Positions 43,601 through 54,710 of a stretch of DNA of 64,000 bases are shown here, piece after piece. Every line of letters starts with the position of its first letter. Positions within the stretch are counted from its first letter, which is position 1. The notes below the pieces were generated by a model. It saw only the letters and a list, made by a program, of their open reading frames with translations, made no database searches and was not told the DNA's origin. A program made the translations under genes and the position numbers. Source of the DNA: Takakia lepidozioides (taxonomy: Eukaryota; Streptophyta; Takakiopsida; Takakiales; Takakiaceae); NCBI GenBank assembly GCA_030704615.1, contig CM060733.1:11406001-11470000 (forward strand), written 5' to 3'.

Positions 43601-44334
43601 CAGCTCCAACATTCACAGGGTTGTTCCGACCTTATCATAGTGGGGAGTCAAAGGACCACAAGTTCTGGTTCTGCCCAGACGATATGGCACGATGCGTCAA
43701 GGGAACAGTTCGTCCTTCGGTGATAATGAAGCCCCCTCCCCTCGCAATTTGGCCTGTGAAACTTGGGACGTCACTGTCATCAACCGAGATAAGCATGTTG
43801 GAGGAGGGAGGGTTCTGTCTTGCACGGTCCCGGGTGGTGCCCTCATGCACTGTCGGCACAGATGTGCCACATGCTCCGGCAATGCCTCCACCCGGTGTCA
43901 ACTCCCACCCAACAAAAAGAGATGGAAAAACAGTGCGTCGTGTCGCTTCGGGTGCAGATCATGAATGCAAGATGGAATCGGCTAGAATTTTGCAGGTTCG
44001 GGTGACTCGTATCACCAAAGTCCCTGCCCTAGGGTATGGACGGATTTACACAGTGCTGTCTATTGGCTCAGTTCTTCATGGCAAAGAATATCAGGTTACC
44101 GTGGGGAATTTCCCTACGTGCACTTGTCCGGATTTTGTAACGATGCGTGAGGCTGCTCTCGGCATGAGAGGGAAGTGGGTCCCCTGCAAGCATCAATATT
44201 ACATATACTTTGTAATTATGTGCTGTGACGGTAAGAGAGACCAATTCATTCACCAAGCCACACTAGGCTACGGAGAAGTAATCACCATTCTGCAGCGGGA
44301 CACCTCACGTAGGGCTCCGCCAAATTCTCTTTGA
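40681..44334 (+). pseudogene. MULE-like transposase gene with SWIM zinc finger
   Basis: The N-terminal part (40681-41514) is acidic and ends in a TGA that reads as a mutated CGA before a GTAAG donor (41535). After the acceptor near 41669 comes a Cys/His-rich segment (FCKLSPSCVSVCHAHMYQVAH). From about 42136 a DDE-type core of MULE pattern follows: WLMFDHCKRVKGWTT, then FAGFMADSAQANFNAVRR and CLFHWSQSLARH. The intron 42789-42870 joins in phase 0. The C-terminal region ends with a SWIM finger (FPTCTCPDFV...PCKHQYYIY, about 44106-44205). Frameshifts near 42135 and 43360 plus the TGA make this copy non-functional. SWIM fingers bind DNA or protein in MULE transposases. Terminal inverted repeats were not found by eye. 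Confidence 0.75.
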
Positions 44335-44479
44335 ATACATACGAGCCATGCCCACTTCCCATGCTGGTTTCCAGGTTACCGTGTAAAGACTTTGCATTTA
44401 GAACAAACACATACATTTCGTTCACGGATCCAGGGCAAATGCACATGCCATTCATTGTAAGCGTCTATCTGTGAATTGA

Positions 44480-44485
44480 AATAAA
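44480..44485 (+). terminator. putative polyadenylation signal of the MULE gene
   Basis: AATAAA lies about 145 nt after the stop at 44332-44334, in T-rich downstream context. Confidence 0.4.
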
Positions 44486-44729
44486 GTGTGTCAATCATTC
44501 TGAGCTCAAATCTGCCATATTTTCATATTCCTCTTTTTGTGCAGGCATTGCAGACATGGTGCATGGTGGCCCCCTTTGTTTTTTCCACAGTAATAGGCCC
44601 TCTTCCTGTAATCCTCGCCTATAGGACCTGCTTCTCCAGTAGATTTGTGCCGCTCACGCTTTGCAGTTACAACGTGAGCTCAGCTCCCAGGCTCACGGGG
44701 CTGGGCTCACGCCGTAGCTACGCTGGGCC

Positions 44730-47642
44730 ATGGAGGAGCCACACGAGCCCCAATTTTTGCTCTACGTAAGACATGTGAGGGGAGAAGGCAATAGGGAGCT
44801 GAGCCCAGATTGGATCAAGGGGATTTTGGAGAAATACCAGGATGTGATGCCGGAGGATTTACTAAGCGGCTTGCCACCGCGAAGAGGAGTTGACCACAAG
44901 ATTGAGGTGATACCAGGATTGGAGCCGCCTGCCAAGGCGCCCTACCGGTTGAGCCATAGAGAGTTGGTCGAGCTGAAGGCTCAGCTCAAGGATCTAGTGT
45001 CAAAGGGTTACATCCGGCCGAGTAAGTCATCCTATAGAGCCCCGGTGCTATTCGCAAACAAGAAGGATGGGACGCTGCGGATGTGTGTTGATTATAGGGC
45101 TCTGAATAAGGTGACTATCAAGAACCGGTACCCTTTGCCAAGGATTGACGACCTTTTCGATCGGTTGGCAGGAGCGAAGTATTTCAGCCGGATCGATTTG
45201 CGCTCCGGCTACCATAAAATCCGAGTGGCGGAAGAAGATGAGGAGAAGACTGCGTGTAGGACAAGATATGGTTCGTATGAGTTCTTGGTGATGCCTTTTG
45301 GACTCACCAACGCACCCGCAACCTTTAGCACGCTAATGAACAGCCTTTTCCAGGAGTGGTTGGATGACTTTGTGATCGTGTACATTGACGACATCTTGGT
45401 GTACTCGAAAACAAAGGAAGAGCACCTGGAGCACCTCAAAAGGGTGTTCCAGAAATTACGGGAAGGGAAGCTGTATGCCAAAACTTCAAAGTGCGAATTC
45501 GGGGTCACAAAAGTGGAGTTCCTAGGGCATGTGATTACATAGGATGGGATCAAAATGGATAACAGAAATGTGAGGGCGATCTTGGACTGGGAGCCTCCGA
45601 CTTCGGTCCCGGGAGTGCAATCCTTCCTAGGACTCGCCTCCTATTACCGAAAGTATGTGAGAAATTTCGCCAAGATCGCGGGGCCGCTGTCGGACTTTCT
45701 GTGTAAATCCAAGGTATGGGTATGGAACACTTTTTGTGGCCAAGCTTTTGCCGAGTTGAAGCATCGGATGGCGGAAGCTCCGGTCCTGAAAATCCCGGAG
45801 TTCGACCGTCCATTTGAGATTCATACAGATGCGTCGGACTTCGCAATTGGGGGTGTACTCATGCAGAATGGACGTCCAGTGGCTTACAAAAGTAAGAAAC
45901 TGACTGAAGTGGAGCGACGGTGGCCTACGCACGAGAAGGAAATGAAGGCGGTGGTGCATTGCCTTGAGCTTTGGCGCCACTATGTTGGTTCCAACCCGGT
46001 GAAGGTGTTCACGGACAATGTCACGGTGAAGTCTTTTGCCACACAGCCTAAGTTATCCCCAAAACAACTTAGCTGGCAAGATACTTTGGCGGTGTTCGAC
46101 GTGGATATCCAGTACAAACCGGGACGGGACAATGTGGTGGCCGATGCTTTAAGTAGAAAGCAACAGCTCATGTTGGTGTACAGGGCGAGATGACGCTCCA
46201 AAAGAAGATCTGGAAGGCTTACCGGAAGGATGAGATGGCGAGGTCCGCGATGCGGGACTTGAGGATGGGGTTAAATCGCAGTTCCACTTGCAAAATGGAC
46301 TGCTCCGGTATAAGCAAAAGCGTCTCTACGTGCCGAAAGGAGGGATCAGAGATAGTCTCTTGAGAGAATGTCATGATGGCCCGCTTGCGGGCCACAGCGG
46401 AGCCAAGCGCACCGCGACACTCTTGAAGAAAGAGTATTTCTGGCCCAAACTGAGGGAGGAGGCCGATGAGTATGTCAAGACATGCACCACATGCCAACAA
46501 AACCGGAGCGAGTACAAAAAGCAAACGGGGCTGTTACAACCCTTGCCGATTCCAGAGGGGTCTTGGGAAAGTGTCTCGATGGATTTCATGACTGCTATGC
46601 CGCTGTCAAAAAGATTCGATGTGAGTATGGTGGTGGTGGATAGGTTCAGTAAAATGGGCCATTTCATCCCCATCAAGGAGACGGCAACGGCGCAGGAAAC
46701 GGGGCGACTTTACTTCATCCACATCCTCAAGCATCATGGACTCCCGAAGGATATTGTCTCGGACCGCGATCCAAAGAGTACGAGTAAATTTTGGAGGGCG
46801 CTTTGGAAGAAGATGGGGACGAGGCTCAAGATGAGCACCGCCTTACGACCTACGACGGACGGCCAAACGGAAAGAGTGAATTCTGTGATGAAGCAGATTT
46901 TGCGGAATTACGTGTCGGCAGACCAATCAGACTGGGTAGAGCACTTGGACGCGACATAGTTATGTTATAATAACACAAAACACTCCGCAACGGGATTTTC
47001 CCCTTTCGTATTGGTCTATGGAAAAGCACCTATGGTGCTGACAAGTTGGGCGGCCCAGGACGTTGAGGAACCGGCAGTAGCGGCGATACTGGAAGAACGC
47101 GAGCGTTTGTTGAAGCTCGCAAAGTACAACATTTCCAAAGCTAAGAAACGGTATGAACGGCAGACGAATCGGAAGCGGAGGGAAGTTAAGTTTGAGGCAG
47201 GCACGGAGGTCTGGTTGAACATCAAGAATTTCTGACTATCTCCGGAAGTGAGTCCGAAGTTCGTACCTCCGTATGCGGGACCCTTTCGCATCCGGAAGGT
47301 TATGAATGAGGATGTGTATGAATTGGAGCTGCCGGCAAACAGCAATGTGCATCCGGTATTCCACGTCTCCCTTTTGAAGCCTTATTTCAAAGATGAAGCG
47401 CGTTCGAATCGGCATCAAGTGTTGCGTCCGCCACTTGTGCTGTTGATCATGAAAATGAACCTGAGTACGAGTGGAGGCAATGCTTAAGTCGAGGAGGTTC
47501 AAGAATCAAGAAACTGAGTATCTCGTGAAATGGAAGGGCTATCATCATGTGGAGGCATCTTGGGTGCATGCCTCAGAAATGGAAAACGCATCCGAGGCGG
47601 TTGCAGCTTTCGAAGGGCGACCTCAAAAGCGGAAGAAGCGTT
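44730..47642 (+). pseudogene. Ty3/gypsy chromovirus pol (RT, RNase H, integrase, chromodomain), 5' truncated
   Basis: Reverse transcriptase runs from 44730 with YIDDILVY at 45381-45404. RNase H follows (HTDASDFAIGGVLMQ near 45825; TDN near 46013). The integrase has a zinc-binding HHCC region (CHDGPLAGHSG to CTTCQQ, about 46368-46500) and catalytic D, D, E in MDFMTAMP (about 46581), SDRDPKS (about 46760) and GQTERVNS (about 46866). A chromodomain ends the protein (EYLVKWKGYHHVEASW, about 47515-47565). Defects are stops at 45540 (TAG), 46191, 46957 (TAG) and 47233, and a frameshift near 47475. Gag, protease and 5' LTR are absent. The chromodomain marks it as a chromovirus, a lineage that targets chromatin. 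Confidence 0.93.
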
Positions 47643-47665
47643 GATGGGGACATCAACCTTGGAGC

Positions 47666-47678
47666 GCGGGGGAGGAAA
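47666..47678 (+). other. polypurine tract of the chromovirus
   Basis: GCGGGGGAGGAAA directly precedes the TG of the 3' LTR. It is the primer site for plus-strand DNA synthesis in reverse transcription. Confidence 0.75.
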
Positions 47679-48430
47679 TGTATGCTTAGCCCGGCTTAGC
47701 TAGCTCGGGAATCCGATTGCAAAAACTTGTATTGTACAAATTTTGTTATAAATGAAATGATTTCCAAATGTCGTGCGTCCTATTTTGTTTGGAATGGTGA
47801 TGCATGGTATGGTTTGTTAGTGTGTAGAATGCACGCTAGCTTACAAAAGTGGGAGAGGTAAATTGGATTAATCGTGTGTTTGAGTAGTGTCACAATCGGG
47901 TGACTCCCATCCAAGGGGCAAGGAAACTTGCGCCTTCTTTCGGAGTTCACGTGCTAGTGCGCACCTAGCGCGTGCGCGTACTATAACTGCGCTACCGAGG
48001 GGGTTGCCTTGTAGTGCGGGTTAACGCGGAAGCTACGTGCTTCCGTTCACGTACTATAATCATATAGCCTCGGGACGAAGTCGTAGTGCGGCTTTGGCAT
48101 GTTCCCATACCTCAGGCCAGCATTCCAAGGCGGACCCAATTGTAGTGATTGGGGCGCACGGTTGGTTCAAGGTTATCTTCATAGTAAAAAAAGGTTTAAG
48201 GTGAACCCTTGCTCAAGGTGATGTCAAAAGCGGCATCATGAGCGGTCGCAAGCAATGTTGTTGCAGTAAAGCGATTAGATCCTTGGGGAGGATCGTTCCT
48301 TGGCCTTGAAGTGGGCCAAGAAGAGTGCACTGGGAGGAGCATGAGAGGCTCCACCCTTGGCCGGGACTTGGAGGAAGTCGGCCGAACTAGCTAGTGGAGA
48401 GTAGAGTCAAGTGTGGGGTCACTCTTATGT
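47679..48430 (+). mobile_element. 3' LTR of the chromovirus (right end uncertain)
   Basis: The LTR starts TGTATGCTTAGCCC right after the polypurine tract. The 3' border cannot be fixed because no second LTR is available. I place it before the G-run at 48434. The block has no ORF and contains repeated GTAGTGCG segments (about 47950-48110). Confidence 0.55.
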
Positions 48431-48433
48431 TTT

Positions 48434-48452
48434 GGGGGGGGGGGGGGGGGGG
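48434..48452 (+). repeat. run of 19 guanines
   Basis: An uninterrupted G19 tract, a potential G-quadruplex and a likely length-variable or assembly-error site. Confidence 0.9.
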
Positions 48453-48775
48453 TTTAGCGATGCCCCGGCGACCTCCAACCGCCGCGATTAACGACGGAAA
48501 TACTCTACGAGGCCCGGGGCGCGCCGGGGGCATTTTGCGACGTCGGGAAGTCGTAGAGACGTCGCTCCCGGAACGTCGCTAATTAGCGTCGTCGGGGAAT
48601 CGCAAACCCCCTGGGGCCTCCCGGCCGCGGCGCCGACGCGACTTGGGACGTCCGGGCATCGCAAAAAATAAAATAAAAATAAAAATAAAAATTCTGCGAC
48701 GTTTTTTCTACGACGTCGCATTAGGGACGTCCGGGGGTCGTAAATGCGACCCCCAGACGTCACAATAGGGGGTAT
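48453..48775. mobile_element. CG-rich foldback element
   Basis: Sequence rich in GCGAC, GACGTC and GTCGC words, in contrast to the AT-rich surroundings. The right part forms a hairpin (GACGTCCGGGGGTCG ... GCGACCCCCAGACGTC, about 48728-48764). The middle (AATAAAATAAAAATAAAAAT) is an A-rich linker. Such CG-rich dyads are common in plant MITE/CACTA-type non-autonomous elements, but no target duplication was identified. Confidence 0.45.
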
Positions 48776-48785
48776 ATGGGTGAAT

Positions 48786-49513
48786 GCAGGGTTGACTGGA
48801 CCAAAATGGACGTTACCAGCACAGTTTTAGATGACTGCAATTGATGGTGTCATCAATTGAAATTGAATTAACTCATTAAAACCAAAAAATATATATGTCA
48901 TTGGATTCCTAGCTTCAATACGCACCCATAGCAACTCTCTAATCATGAATCCGATAAGAAATGACTCCGCTATGGACTTTTGAACACCGTCATTGTGGAC
49001 TGTTACCGCAATGAATGGAATTACAATGGACTCAAGTTCTCCTATGTGCCATTGGTGAATTCCATTGAAATTTGGACATAACGTGGCCATTTTGGTCCAC
49101 ATCATAGGTATGTATTTGAAGTGGCAAAATCATTTGTCATTTGACTCATATGGACTAATATATGTAAAAACAATAGGCGTTTTTTGAAAAGTCCATAGCT
49201 CATATTGTTTTTTGGATTTTGGGTGTCATTTTTTTTTCTAGAAGTATAAAAACCTATAATCTTCAATGGCTAGGTGTCATATTGAAATGTTTTTGTAAAC
49301 TCTATTTTTTTTCCATAATTTCTCTAAATAATAGACTAAAATGTTTAATGAATTATATCTTTAATATTTGGGGTAGGACTCTTTACTAAATATGTTCAGT
49401 ATACCATTATCTATCATTAAAAAAAAAATTGGGATAGTATCATCAATTTTATTTTATTTTGTCATGGACATTCATGGAGCAGGATCTGCCGTTTTTGGTC
49501 CACTCAACCCTGC
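48786..49513. mobile_element. 728-bp MITE with ~24-bp terminal inverted repeats
   Basis: The left end GCAGGGTTGACTGGACCAAA... (48786-48809) pairs with the right end ...TTTGGTCCACTCAACCCTGC (49489-49513), with two to three mismatches and a one-base gap. AAT flanks both sides (48783-48785 and 49514-49516), a possible 3-bp target duplication. The AT-rich interior has no coding capacity. Superfamily undetermined. Confidence 0.7.
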
Positions 49514-49516
49514 AAT

Positions 49517-50068
49517 TGCCCGTATTTGAATTTAGGTGGGAAAATTTGAATTTGAATTTTGAATTTCAAAAACTAGTTGACTATTGACTCGGCGTTGACC
49601 ATTGATTCTGGTTTTGTCCAATGGCAGTTCGTGCATTGTTCTACATATATTAGACAATGCATATTTGAACCTAGGACCTCCATATTATAACAGTTCTAAG
49701 ACACTGCACACTAATCAACAAATCTACAATACATCTATGTATCACAAAAGCAGTCCAAGTATATATATACATATCAAGAGTTAGCTCCTAGTGACTACCA
49801 CTATCTCAATCCTATCATTGTGTTGCAGATTATGCGTACTCTACAGGAGCTCGCACAGCTGGAACTTGCACTGACACTTGTCCCCAGAGTTCTTCAAGAA
49901 CAAATATCTATCAATGGCCTAAGTTTTGTAAAGCTGCATTGCAACTTATTGTTGGACAATGGCTATAGTCTGAGGATGTCAAGCCCATTATGCTCTACAA
50001 TCTACTCCCAGAATCAATTTTCCACGATGCCCCCATGACGCCGGGGAATCGAAAAAAAAAAAAAAAAA
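49517..50068. other. unassigned, ending in an A18 run
   Basis: A tRNA-like B box (GGTTCAAAT, minus strand, about 49664-49672) hints at another eroded SINE. An A-run at 50051-50068 abuts the gypsy fragment and may be the tail of a retroposed sequence. Confidence 0.35.
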
Positions 50069-50069
50069 A

Positions 50070-50704
50070 CCGGAGAGACACCTTCAGATGGTGTTTGAGC
50101 GCTTGAGAGCGCATGGGTTGAAATTGCACCTTGGGAAGTGCAAGTTCTTCCACAACCAGATTGAGTATCTGGGCCAAATGCTATACCCTGGAGGATTGGG
50201 TGTTCAAAAGACGAAGGTGGAGGCCATTGCACGCATTCCACGCCCCATCGATGTTAGCAGAGTTCGTGCTTTCATGGGGTTGGCAAACTACTATCGACGG
50301 TTTGTCAAGGGATTTAGTAGCATTGCAAAGGCTCTTACCAAGTTGACCAAGGTGGGTTAGGAGTGGTAGTGGGAGGAGGAGCAAGAGGAAGCTTTTGAGG
50401 AACTCAAGACTCGATTGACTTCTGCGCCTATTCTGAGACGGCCTATTCGGGGGCGGTCTTTCCAGCTACGTACGGATTGGAGTATGTTGGGGATTGGAGT
50501 AGTGCTCACACAGGTAGATGATGAGGGAAGAGAGTTCATAGTGACATATGCTAGCCACTCGAACAATGATGCCGAGACGAAGTATAGTTCCTATGAATGG
50601 GAGTGTCTAGCTGTAGTATGGGCAGTGGCACATTTTAGATGCTACCTCTATGACAATCTCTTCACCCTTGTCACGGATCACCAACCATTGAAGTGGTTGA
50701 TGGA
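50070..50704 (+). pseudogene. gypsy RT-RNase H fragment (family A, plus-strand half)
   Basis: Starts inside the reverse transcriptase (RHLQMVFERLRAHGLKLHLG), continues through the connection (ANYYRRFVKGFSSIAKAL, about 50289) and RNase H (ECLAVVWAVAHFR and TDHQPLKWLMES). It ends exactly at the WLMES point, at about 50703. Two stops lie near 50358. The expected continuation (DKLTEKLARW...) is found at 57187-57390 on the other strand, so the two halves probably came from one element. Confidence 0.85.
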
Positions 50705-50929
50705 GTCCCAGTACTCCAATCCAGCTTCCAGTACTCTAGTCCAGTTTCCAGCATTCCAGTATTTGCGTCGAGTTCCAGTATCTTGTACTCTTGTCCATTG
50801 TTATAAAGATGATCTTGATTCATGTTTACCCACCATGCATTCGGCCACGCCGACCTTGACTTCTTGTCTAGTCTTGTACCTCTAGTCTGATATCTTGTTT
50901 GTGTTCAGTCATGTTCTCGTCCTTGATAG
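50705..50929 (+). mobile_element. 3' portion of an LTR of family B
   Basis: Matches the reverse complement of 3611-3835: CCAGTACTC... repeats, then GTATCTTGTACTCTTGTCC and GTTCAGTCATGTTCTCGTCC. It ends in CCTTGATA where the other copy has the LTR terminus TTGACA. The 5' part is missing; the fragment is fused to the RNase H of the preceding element. Confidence 0.8.
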
Positions 50930-50931
50930 GG

Positions 50932-51231
50932 TGTGCTAACTTTCACCTCAATTCAGCTGTAGTTATCAAGATCAATGAAACAAAACAGTCTTTCTGATAA
51001 GCTGTCAGCCATATATTGAGAAAAAATAGTTCTCTTTCGTACATATAGGTCATTGGTACAATCTGAGTACAAAGGAAGAAATGCAAGAACCATACCTGAT
51101 GGTAGGAAAGAAAACTGTATAAGTCCCAAAATCGCGGATGTGCTTGAGTGAACTCCACCAGCTCTTGCCCACAACATACATCGCTATCCACCATACAATC
51201 TAAGCACACAATCCTAGAAAGCTATACCACA
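50932..51231 (-). mobile_element. 3' LTR of the PHD-containing gypsy element (family A)
   Basis: 300 bp bounded by TGTGCTAAC and TATACCACA on the plus strand, i.e. TGTG...CACA termini. The minus strand just upstream of it reads TAGCTAGGGGGGCGAT (51232-51247), a polypurine tract in the correct place. Confidence 0.75.
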
Positions 51232-51467
51232 ATCGCCCCCCTAGCTGGTGATTAGGTCCCTATAACACCAGATAACTGACAAGTATCATACCCTAATAAG
51301 ATCACTGCTTGGTCTTCAATTGCACAAGTCCCAGTATCCAAAGTTGATAGATCAAGAGGCCGGGTGCAAAAGTAGCCCCATCGTTAGTCGCCTTCCTGCA
51401 ATCCATGGCGTTGAAATCCCACTAGCTAGACCTTAAGTCCTTGTCAACCTCACCATTGTCATGTCCA

Positions 51468-53064
51468 CTATCTTTGTCCAAGGCATTGTGGACACAACCA
51501 TTCTCCACTAGGAACCTCCTCAAGTAGCGGTGTCAAGCATCCCATGTGCCACCCCCTTGAGCATTTATCACACACCAGCATGGTGGCTGCACCACCAGCA
51601 TGCCCATATAGCATGCAACGTAACCCTGCAGGTACCACTATAAGGTTGGGATCTATCATCCCATCCACATGTGGAAGGTGACATGGCGCACAATTACGCA
51701 CATGGTCCTTCCATACCATGCCATCTTGACCCTCCAGAATCAATACTCCTGAAAGCAACACCTCCCGTACCCGTAGAATCACACGCCCTGCTGTGACATC
51801 CAAGGTCGTAGGTGTTGTGTGCTGCAGATACACATAGTCCCCAGGGTTGAATCTCCGAATATCCGGTCGATATCTGCCTCCACGTATGGTGACATACCTC
51901 AATGTATTTCGGTGTTGGGCAATAGCAAGGTTCTCAAAAGCCATAGGCATGACTTTCTTTGAATAACTCTGCCCGTTGGTGACACGCTTGTGTCCACACA
52001 TCCGGATCATCAAGGTTGAGGACTACTGCAGTCTCTCTGCGAATAGATGCAGACAAATCTGGCTCTCCCAAAGAGAAGGAAATAAGGCGAGAACGAGGCA
52101 AGTGATGCTTGCTTGCTAAATTTGTAACCCATGGCCAACCAAAGTAGCTGAAGGTCCCAATCTCCCAAGTGTCCCTTCTGCAAGCCATACTTGCGCAAGC
52201 CTCGCTTGACTGTTTGCACAACCCTCTCGGCCAAGCCATCAGCCTCGGGATGATCCCTGAGAAGTAGTGCGGTGATCTATCAAGGCTTGCTCACACAAAG
52301 CTTGAAACTCCCCCAAGAACTCTCTCCCCTGGTCCGTGAGTACCTCGGCTGGAGTACCAAATTGGCTAAGCTACACTCGATCTAAGAATGTATACGTAGC
52401 CCCCTCACTTGCCTTGTCAGGCAATGCCACCAGTTCAATCCATTTGGAGAAATGTTCCACCATCGCAAGCATATACTTGTTATGCCGAATCGTTAGTGGC
52501 AATAGGCCTGCGAAATCAAGACTCCAACGATAGCCCAAACCCATAATGGGTAAAAGATGCAATTGTGGAGTAGGTGAAATATTGAAAGAAGCCCGCACTC
52601 TATCACACACCATGCACTTTGCCACTAACTGTTACACATCCGTGTGCATGCCCCGCCACCAATACTCTCCTTACAGCAAACTATGGGTGCGCCGCACCCC
52701 AAAATGTCCCATTTCCTCATGGGCATGGCGTACCAATCGCGCTTGTTGTGTTGGATGAGGCACAATCCTCACTCGTCCATCCTCCCATACTCGGAGTAGG
52801 TGAGTCCCCTCCCACTTGAACCTCTTGGCTCGTTGTAGGATCCAATCTCTCTCCTTAGCAGTCACATTGGCTGCTGTCTCTCTAGTACGAAGATAGGCCA
52901 ACACTGCTGCATCTTCATGTACATCCTTAGCACCACCAAGCTCCTCACTGATCTCTGGATCTTCATGCACACTATCTCTATGACCAAGCGCATGGGATGG
53001 ACCAGCTTGAGCTCCCATTGTTAGAATGCATAAAAAGACAGATGCGTGCCATCCTGGCACCATC
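51468..53064 (-). pseudogene. gypsy integrase with C-terminal PHD finger (family A, minus-strand half)
   Basis: Read from right to left: an N-terminal HH region (HAHEEMGHFGVRRTHSLL, about 52725-52675) and CMVC (about 52620), then the integrase core with D in YRWSLDFAGLLP (about 52530), D in TDQGREF (about 52320) and E in AERVVQTVK (about 52230), spread over three frames. The C-terminal domain (NPGDYVYLQ, then VRNCAPCHLPHVDG) is followed by VCDKCSRGWHMGC and SGEWLCPQC (about 51560-51475). That is the LCDxC...H-x2-C...CPxC signature of a PHD finger, with only a partial first zinc pair. A PHD finger takes the place a chromodomain holds in chromoviruses and may read histone tails for target choice (inference). 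The right end is cut at the CACTA insertion. Confidence 0.82.
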
Positions 53065-53519
53065 CACTACAACAGATTGCGGCTTTTATGACTCCCATGG
53101 GTGCGCAGTCATGACAGATTTGTGGCAGAAATGCCATTTGCAGTCGTAAAATGCTTTTGAAGTCATAATGCAGGTCTAGGGAAGGCGTATATGCGACTGC
53201 ATGGCTCCGGACTCTACGCAACACAGGTCAAACATGTTTGACCACGAATATTGGCATGGCAGATATGACTACCAGTCACGGTCATGGCTACATTGGAATG
53301 ACGTGTGTATATTGCTAGAAAGACATATGACTTCATGACTCTCACTCTAATGCATTCTGCCAGATCATCACATGGATGAATCACTACATGACTGCACATG
53401 TCGACACATGCTTTTCTGGTTATATATATAATATATGAGTATTTATATTTTGAAAAAATGGAGACTCTGACCACTAGAATCAAATTTTTTTTTTAAATGC
53501 AATTTAAAAAAAAAAAAAA

Positions 53520-53733
53520 CACATCGATTAGTAAGTGCACAGTGTGTCGCCCTGGTGGTTTGGGGTTCAAACCCGTTGCCTTATCCCGTGTGTAGGATTG
53601 TTCGTGACGGTATGTCTGGGCGTTATCGTCCTGTACGTCTTATGGCCCATAAATGAAGGCGGGTGAATTTTCCCCCCTCCTCAAGGGCCTGTGGTTTCCT
53701 TTAAGAAAAAAAAAAAAAAAAAAAAAAAAAAAT
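53520..53733 (+). mobile_element. SINE with poly(A) tail
   Basis: The B box GGTTCAAACCC (53564-53574) is preceded at tRNA-like distance by an A-box-like TTAGTAAGTGCAC. A body of about 120 bp and an A-run (53706-53732) follow. It lies within the CACTA element near its left end. Confidence 0.75.
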
Positions 53734-53759
53734 CAAAGAGGGACTTTTAGGGTTTACAA

Positions 53760-54710
53760 AAAGGTTAAAAAACTTAAAAAGTTGCCCACCACGGTAGCGT
53801 GAACAGACTTAGAGCGAGCGGGAGGGAGAGAGAGAGAGGGTTGGAACTTAGAGCGAGCGAGCGGGAGAGAGGGCAAACATGCATGGGAGGCCCGCAGTTG
53901 GATCAACCTTCGCATTTGGAGCAAGCAACCCTAGAAACGCTAGGGTATGTGTGCAAGGAGGTTTCGGCTGGGAGCCCGCCGTTCTTGGGAGAGTCAGCTT
54001 CGTCTTAGCAGGCCGTGTTTCAATCTCTACCCGCTCGGCCCTGATTTTACAGCACGGAGCAGAGCTGGCATGAGTTTCTAAAAGATCCTTCACGATGGTG
54101 GGACAACCGCAATCGCAAGGTGTGGCTTTTTCTAATGTACGATGTGAAGAAGTTTGTCCATCCTGCAAATGTGGGTTGTTGGCTCCTGTTAGTACCATGA
54201 TTTGGTATTCTTCCTGATGTTTACAAGGTTCTTGGGAGAGTTAGCTTGGTCTTAGCAGGCCGTGTTTCAATCTCTGCCCACTCAGCTGCACCGTGGTGGT
54301 TCTCACTGACCAATCCGACATTACCTGACTACAGAAACAAGCAGCACACTGAAGAGGTCCTCTTGGGTTCATGGTCAGTCAAATCCTCCATGGGTCATGA
54401 CACAAGGTCGAGGACAATGTGGTGAGGGCAACTTCTTCTTCGACCTATTTCAGCCTGTTTTGCCCTCTCATCAGACTCGGCCCTTCATTTGCAGCACGGA
54501 GCAGAGTTGGCATGAGATTTTTAAAGATCCTTCACGATGGTGCGACAACCGCAATGGCAAGGTGTGGCTTTTCCTTAATGTACGATGTGAAGAAGTTTGT
54601 CCATCCTGCAAATGTGGGCTGTTGGCTCCTGTTAGTACCATGATTTGGTATCCTTCCTGATGTTTCAAGGTTCTTGGGAGAGTCAGCTTGGTCTTAGCAG
54701 GCCGTGTTTC
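53760..54710 (+). pseudogene. OSB-like 5' region and exon fragments, repeated
   Basis: A GAGCGAGCGGGAGG-rich leader (53811-53875) is followed by CATGGGAGGCCCGCAG. The copies at 54045-54200 and 54485-54655 read EQSWHEFLKDPSRWWDNRNRK (first copy) and EIFKDPSRWCDNRNGK (second), the W...DP.xWWDNR..K block of OSB PDF motifs. Both continue into VxLFL and WLLLVP-like sequence. The same leader and start recur at 62390-62743. The tandem copies imply duplication inside or before capture by the CACTA element. Confidence 0.65.
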
